From the NCBI GenBank assembly GCA_019056595.1, contig CP036163.1, forward strand, positions 2,666,001 through 2,730,000: DNA of 64,000 bases, in the 5' to 3' direction. Within the stretch, counting starts at the first letter, position 1. Each line of letters starts with the position of its first letter. Source of the DNA: Pectobacterium atrosepticum. Its GTDB lineage: Bacteria; Pseudomonadota; Gammaproteobacteria; Enterobacterales; Enterobacteriaceae. The translations under genes were made by a program, and so were the position numbers. The notes beneath the pieces are model-generated. The model was not told the DNA's origin. It was given only the letters and a program-made list of their open reading frames with translations, and searched no databases. Shown piece after piece: positions 60,089-64,000 of this stretch.

Positions 60089-61111
60089 ATGCCATTAATG
60101 ATGAAACGATCGGTCAAGGAAGGACGTGGGAAACGCACGCCGTTATGGAGGAACGTGACGGCACAGCTACGCCGAATCCCGACGATTCTGGCTGCCAGCG
60201 CGGTGCTGTTCATGTCCACCGCTTACGCGCAGGACAGCGTACCCACGCAGCTTCGCGTCGGTTATCAGAAAGGCTCGGTCAGTCTGGTGCTGGCAAAATC
60301 ACACCAACTGCTGGAAAAGCAGTTCCCCAATACCAAAATCAGCTGGATTGAATTCCCCGCCGGCCCGCAGATGCTGGAAGCGCTGAATGTTGGCAGCATC
60401 GATCTGGGCGGCACTGGCGATATCCCCCCTATTTTTGCTCAGGCCGCTGGAGCCGATCTGTTGTATGTCGGCGTGGAGCCACCTAAACCGCAGGCCGAAG
60501 TGATTCTGGTACGAGAAGACAGCCCGGTGAAAACCGTCGCCGACCTGAAAGGTCGCAAAGTCGCCTTCCAGAAAGGCTCCAGCGCGCACAACACGCTGCT
60601 GCGAGCGCTGCAACGCGACGGGCTGACATTCACCGATATCAAACCGACCTACCTAACCCCCGCTGACGCCCGCGCGGCATTCCAGCAAGGCAACGTCGAT
60701 GCATGGGCTATCTGGGATCCCTACTATTCCGCCGCGTTGCTGGAAGGCGGCGTCCGCGTGCTGGTCGATAGCAGCGGGCTGGAGAAAACCGGTTCCTTCT
60801 ATCTGGCGGGTCGCCCCTACGTCGAAGCGCACGGCACCTTTATTCGTCAGGTACTGGATGAACTGACCAAAGCCGATGCCTTAACGATCAGCGACCGGGC
60901 GCAAAGCGTCACGCTGTTGGCAAACGCGGTAGGACTGCCAGAAAAAGTGATTGAAACGGCACTCGACCATCGCCCGCCGACCACCATAGAACCGCTGGAT
61001 GCAGCAACAATCAAGGCACAGCAATCCACAGCCGACCTGTTTTATGAAAACCGTCTGGTGCCGGTGAAGGTCAATATCGCGGAGCGCGTCTGGCATCCCC
61101 AAACGCCTTAA
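60089..61111 (+). CDS. ssuA: SsuA, aliphatic sulfonate-binding protein
   Basis: A 340-residue periplasmic binding protein. The signal peptide is long, with a basic start and hydrophobic core ([14 protein letters not shown]), cleaved near residue 46. The NMT1/SsuA fold shows in '[26 protein letters not shown]', '[20 protein letters not shown]' and '[13 protein letters not shown]'. It captures alkanesulfonates for SsuBC. The ATG at 60089 follows AAGGGAGAG; the longer frame from 59987 adds unrelated sequence. Confidence 0.93.
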   Translation: MPLMMKRSVKEGRGKRTPLWRNVTAQLRRIPTILAASAVLFMSTAYAQDSVPTQLRVGYQKGSVSLVLAKSHQLLEKQFPNTKISWIEFPAGPQMLEALNVGSIDLGGTGDIPPIFAQAAGADLLYVGVEPPKPQAEVILVREDSPVKTVADLKGRKVAFQKGSSAHNTLLRALQRDGLTFTDIKPTYLTPADARAAFQQGNVDAWAIWDPYYSAALLEGGVRVLVDSSGLEKTGSFYLAGRPYVEAHGTFIRQVLDELTKADALTISDRAQSVTLLANAVGLPEKVIETALDHRPPTTIEPLDAATIKAQQSTADLFYENRLVPVKVNIAERVWHPQTP

Positions 61112-61169
61112 CCCGCTAACCACACACATTTTGTTTACCCCAAACAAGACTGTTCAAGGAGTTAATACC

Positions 61170-62312
61170 ATGAGTCTTAACGTATTCTGGTTTCTGCCCA
61201 CCCACGGAGACGGTCGCTATCTTGGTAGCACCGAGGGCGCACGTCATGTTGACTACAGCTATCTACAACAGGTGGCGCAAGCCGCCGAACGACAAGGATT
61301 TGGCGGCGTGCTGCTGCCGACTGGCCGCTCCTGCGAAGATTCCTGGCTGGTCGCGGCATCGCTGATTCCGGTGACGCAGCGGCTAAAATTTCTCGTTGCC
61401 CTGCGCCCCGGTGTGATTTCCCCCACTATCGCCGCGCGTCAGGCCGCCACGCTGGACAGGCTGTCTAACGGTCGGGCCCTGTTCAATCTGGTGACCGGCG
61501 GTGACCCGGAAGAGCTGGCCGCCGAAGGGCTGTTCCTCAGCCATGAAGAACGCTACGAAGCCTCAGCGGAATTCACCCATATCTGGCGCAGGCTGCTGGA
61601 AGGCGAAACTGTCGATTTCGCGGGTAAACACATTCAGGTAAAAGACGCCAAACTGCTTTACCCGCCCGTGCAGCAGCCGCGTCCGCCGCTCTATTTTGGC
61701 GGTTCCTCTGAGGCAGCGCAGGATCTGGCGGCAGAACAGGTCGATCTCTACCTGACATGGGGTGAACCACCTGAGCAGGTTAAAGAAAAGCTGGCGGAAG
61801 TCCGCGCTAAAGCAGCAGCACAGGGGCGTGAGGTTCGCTTCGGTATTCGCCTGCACGTCATCGTGCGGGAAACGACCGAAGAGGCCTGGCAGGCTGCCGA
61901 TCGGCTGATTTCCCATCTGGATGAAAAAACTATCGCCGATGCACAGGCGGCGTTGGCGCGTTTCGATTCTGTCGGACAACAGCGCATGGCCGCTCTGCAC
62001 GGCGGCAAAAAGGACAATCTGGAGATTAGCCCGAACCTATGGGCAGGCATCGGTCTGGTACGCGGCGGTGCAGGTACAGCGCTAGTTGGCGATGGCCCGA
62101 CGGTTGCAGAACGCATTCAGGAATACGCCGACCTCGGGATTGATACCTTTATCCTGTCTGGCTATCCGCATCTGGAAGAGGCATACCGCGTGGGTGAACT
62201 GCTGTTCCCGCACCTCGATCTGGCGCAACAGCCCACGCCGCTGCATGCCGTGAGCAATGCGGGTGAAGTGGTGGCAAACCGCTATGTGCCGCGCAAAGTC
62301 TCGCAAAGCTGA
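61170..62312 (+). CDS. ssuD: SsuD, FMNH2-dependent alkanesulfonate monooxygenase
   Basis: A 380-residue bacterial luciferase-family enzyme that cleaves alkanesulfonates to aldehyde and sulfite using reduced flavin. '[15 protein letters not shown]', '[14 protein letters not shown]' and '[16 protein letters not shown]' match E. coli SsuD. The ATG at 61170 follows CAAGGAG. It requires a flavin reductase (SsuE in E. coli), which is not encoded in this cluster. Confidence 0.95.
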   Translation: MSLNVFWFLPTHGDGRYLGSTEGARHVDYSYLQQVAQAAERQGFGGVLLPTGRSCEDSWLVAASLIPVTQRLKFLVALRPGVISPTIAARQAATLDRLSNGRALFNLVTGGDPEELAAEGLFLSHEERYEASAEFTHIWRRLLEGETVDFAGKHIQVKDAKLLYPPVQQPRPPLYFGGSSEAAQDLAAEQVDLYLTWGEPPEQVKEKLAEVRAKAAAQGREVRFGIRLHVIVRETTEEAWQAADRLISHLDEKTIADAQAALARFDSVGQQRMAALHGGKKDNLEISPNLWAGIGLVRGGAGTALVGDGPTVAERIQEYADLGIDTFILSGYPHLEEAYRVGELLFPHLDLAQQPTPLHAVSNAGEVVANRYVPRKVSQS

Positions 62313-62322
62313 GGAACCGATC

Positions 62323-63117
62323 ATGGCAAGAACGTTCTCTTCACTGGCACAGCGGTTGGCACCTTTTCTGCTCCCCGTGACGCTGCTGGTCGCGTGGCAG
62401 ATCTCCGTCGAGTTCGGCTGGCTATCCAATCGGATTCTGCCTGCGCCCAGTTCGGTGATTACCGCAGGGTGGTCGCTCATCTATAGCGGTGAGCTTTGGC
62501 AGCATCTGGCTATCAGCGGCTGGCGCGCGCTGATCGGGTTTGCTATTGGCGGCAGTATCGGATTGGTGCTCGGCTTTATCACTGGGCTGTCACGCTGGGG
62601 AGAGCGCTTGCTGGACAGTTCAGTGCAGATGATTCGCAACGTTCCTCATCTGGCACTGATTCCGTTGGTGATTCTGTGGTTTGGCATTGATGAGGCGGCC
62701 AAAATCTTTCTGGTCGCGCTGGGTACGCTGTTCCCAGTTTATCTCAACACCTACCACGGCATTAAAAATATCGATCGCGGCCTGCTGGAAATGGCACGCA
62801 GTTACGGGCTGTCCGGCATTAGCCTGTTCTATCAGGTGGTACTGCCCGGCGCGCTGCCGTCCATCATGGTCGGCATCCGTTTTGCGCTGGGCTTTATGTG
62901 GCTGACGCTGATCGTCGCGGAAACCATTTCTGCCAACTCCGGCATTGGCTACCTCGCTATGAATGCCCGCGAGTTCCTGCAAACGGACGTGGTAGTGGTT
63001 GCCATCATCCTTTACGCCCTGCTCGGCAAGCTAGCCGATGTCAGCGCTCAGGGGCTGGAGCGCATTTGGCTGCGCTGGAATCCGGCTTATCAAACCTCAT
63101 CGGGGGACGCATCATGA
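62323..63117 (+). CDS. ssuC: SsuC, alkanesulfonate permease
   Basis: A 264-residue inner-membrane permease with about six TM helices and the EAA-type loop ('[29 protein letters not shown]'). It forms the sulfonate channel with SsuB. I use the ATG at 62323 after GAGGAAC; the frame is open into ssuD. The stop overlaps the ssuB start (ATGA). Confidence 0.94.
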   Translation: MARTFSSLAQRLAPFLLPVTLLVAWQISVEFGWLSNRILPAPSSVITAGWSLIYSGELWQHLAISGWRALIGFAIGGSIGLVLGFITGLSRWGERLLDSSVQMIRNVPHLALIPLVILWFGIDEAAKIFLVALGTLFPVYLNTYHGIKNIDRGLLEMARSYGLSGISLFYQVVLPGALPSIMVGIRFALGFMWLTLIVAETISANSGIGYLAMNAREFLQTDVVVVAIILYALLGKLADVSAQGLERIWLRWNPAYQTSSGDAS

Positions 63118-63914
63118 CCGCTTTTACCGATTCTGCAACGCACACGCATTCGCCGTCACCGCTCACCAAAGGGGCGCCGCTGGCGTTGGATGCCATCACC
63201 AAGCACTACGGCCACCGTACCGTGCTGAATGACGTGCAGTTACGCATTCCTTCTGGGCAATTTGTGGCCATCGTCGGTCGCAGCGGCTGTGGCAAAAGCA
63301 CGTTGCTGCGCCTGCTCGCCGGGCTGGAAGCGGCCAGCAGCGGCGAACTACTGACCGGCACCGCACCGCTCAGCAGCGCGAAAGACGACACGAGGCTGAT
63401 GTTTCAGGAAGCGCGACTCCTGCCGTGGAAAAAGGTGATCGATAATGTCGGGCTGGGGCTGCGCGGCAACTGGCGTGAGAAAGCGCAGGATGCGCTGACC
63501 TCTGTCGGGCTGGCGGATCGCGCTAACGACTGGCCAGCAGCGTTGTCCGGTGGTCAGAAACAGCGCGTCGCGCTGGCACGTGCGCTCATTCACCATCCGC
63601 GCTTATTGTTACTGGATGAACCGCTGGGCGCGCTGGATGCCTTGACCCGCATCGAGATGCAAGGCCTGATCGAAAATATCTGGCTCCAGCACGGATTCAC
63701 CGTACTGCTGGTCACGCACGATGTCTCCGAAGCCATTGCGCTGGCCGACAGGGTTATTCTGATCGAAGAAGGACGCGTGGGGCTGGATATCACGGTTGAT
63801 TTGCCACGACCACGACGCCGTGGATCGGCGAAGCTAGCGGAACTGGAAGCCCGCGTGCTGGAGCGCGTACTGGCTCCGACCTCATCGCCCTTACCTCAGC
63901 AGGCGGCGATATAA
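63114..63914 (+). CDS. ssuB: SsuB, alkanesulfonate ABC ATPase
   Basis: A 266-residue ABC ATPase with Walker [10 protein letters not shown], signature [15 protein letters not shown] and Walker B LLLLDEP followed by LGALDA. An H-loop His is present (LLVTHD). Its start overlaps ssuC by four bases. Last gene of ssuADCB; a 10-bp stem-loop follows. Confidence 0.95.
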   Translation: MTAFTDSATHTHSPSPLTKGAPLALDAITKHYGHRTVLNDVQLRIPSGQFVAIVGRSGCGKSTLLRLLAGLEAASSGELLTGTAPLSSAKDDTRLMFQEARLLPWKKVIDNVGLGLRGNWREKAQDALTSVGLADRANDWPAALSGGQKQRVALARALIHHPRLLLLDEPLGALDALTRIEMQGLIENIWLQHGFTVLLVTHDVSEAIALADRVILIEEGRVGLDITVDLPRPRRRGSAKLAELEARVLERVLAPTSSPLPQQAAI

Positions 63915-63919
63915 CCTTC

Positions 63920-63957
63920 ATTCTGGCGAGCGAGACTGTGCATCTTATCGCCAGAAT
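63920..63957. terminator. Stem-loop after ssuB
   Basis: Perfect 10-bp stem ATTCTGGCGA / TCGCCAGAAT with an 18-base loop just after ssuB. There is no T-run, so it may be a weak terminator or an mRNA end. Confidence 0.6.
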
Positions 63958-64000
63958 TAACATCAAAAATATTGACAAATATTCTCAAAACACTCCGTTT

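Overview
The window looks like chromosome from a soft-rot enterobacterium, most likely Pectobacterium (old Erwinia carotovora group). Enterobacterial gene orders are kept intact (bcs, dpp, yidE-ibpB-ibpA-yidQ-yidR, ssuADCB, lgo). They are combined with plant-associated sugar systems and with an amino-alcohol kinase/phospho-lyase set, a route described biochemically in Erwinia. Species assignment is inference; no rRNA or tRNA gene was seen. LAYOUT. 1-14301: class II cellulose locus. bcsE-bcsF-bcsG run leftward (bcsG is cut by the window edge) and bcsR-bcsQ-bcsA-bcsB-bcsZ-bcsC run rightward. bcsC is about 370 residues too long because of an in-frame 1101-bp tandem duplication that also copied its signal peptide. 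14307-19524: AraC-type regulator and amino-alcohol kinase (leftward), then ethanolamine-type permease and PLP phospho-lyase (rightward), a non-eut route for ethanolamine or 1-aminopropan-2-ol. 19620-21398: gamma-glutamyltransferase. 21663-26761: L-galactonate catabolism, lgoT and lgoR leftward, lgoD-uxaB rightward, feeding D-altronate. lgoR probably starts at CTG and lgoT at GTG. 26837-30756: EamA exporter, a periplasmic aldose-epimerase-like protein, and valine-pyruvate aminotransferase. 30877-35400: bglG-bglF-bglB operon with a clear RAT antiterminator overlapping a terminator and a CRP-like site. 35659-41437: dppABCDF dipeptide transporter. 41438-43837: a long, mostly non-coding stretch with a MITE-like palindrome and a decayed IS630-family element. 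43838-50454: a carboxylate region, made of a CitS-type transporter, a DpiB/DpiA (CitA/CitB) two-component pair and a DASS transporter with an operator-like palindrome and attenuator-like hairpin. Inside it sits an AT-rich two-gene insert (45262-46414) resembling a toxin with permuted NlpC/P60-like residues and an overlapping two-TM immunity-like gene. 50980-55958: yidE, heat-shock genes ibpB and ibpA with ROSE-like RNA thermometers and a sigma-32 promoter, yidQ and yidR. 56173-59675: a DUF1471 stress peptide and a cellobiose-type PTS operon (EIIB-EIIC-phospho-beta-glucosidase) without an EIIA gene. 60089-63914: ssuADCB alkanesulfonate uptake and desulfonation, without ssuE. HOW THE GENES WORK TOGETHER. 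Most of the window serves carbon, nitrogen and sulfur scavenging from plant tissue: beta-glucosides, pectin-related sugar acids, amino alcohols, peptides, carboxylates and sulfonates. The cellulose locus adds surface attachment. The least explained pieces are the duplicated bcsC and the 45-46 kb toxin/immunity-like pair.
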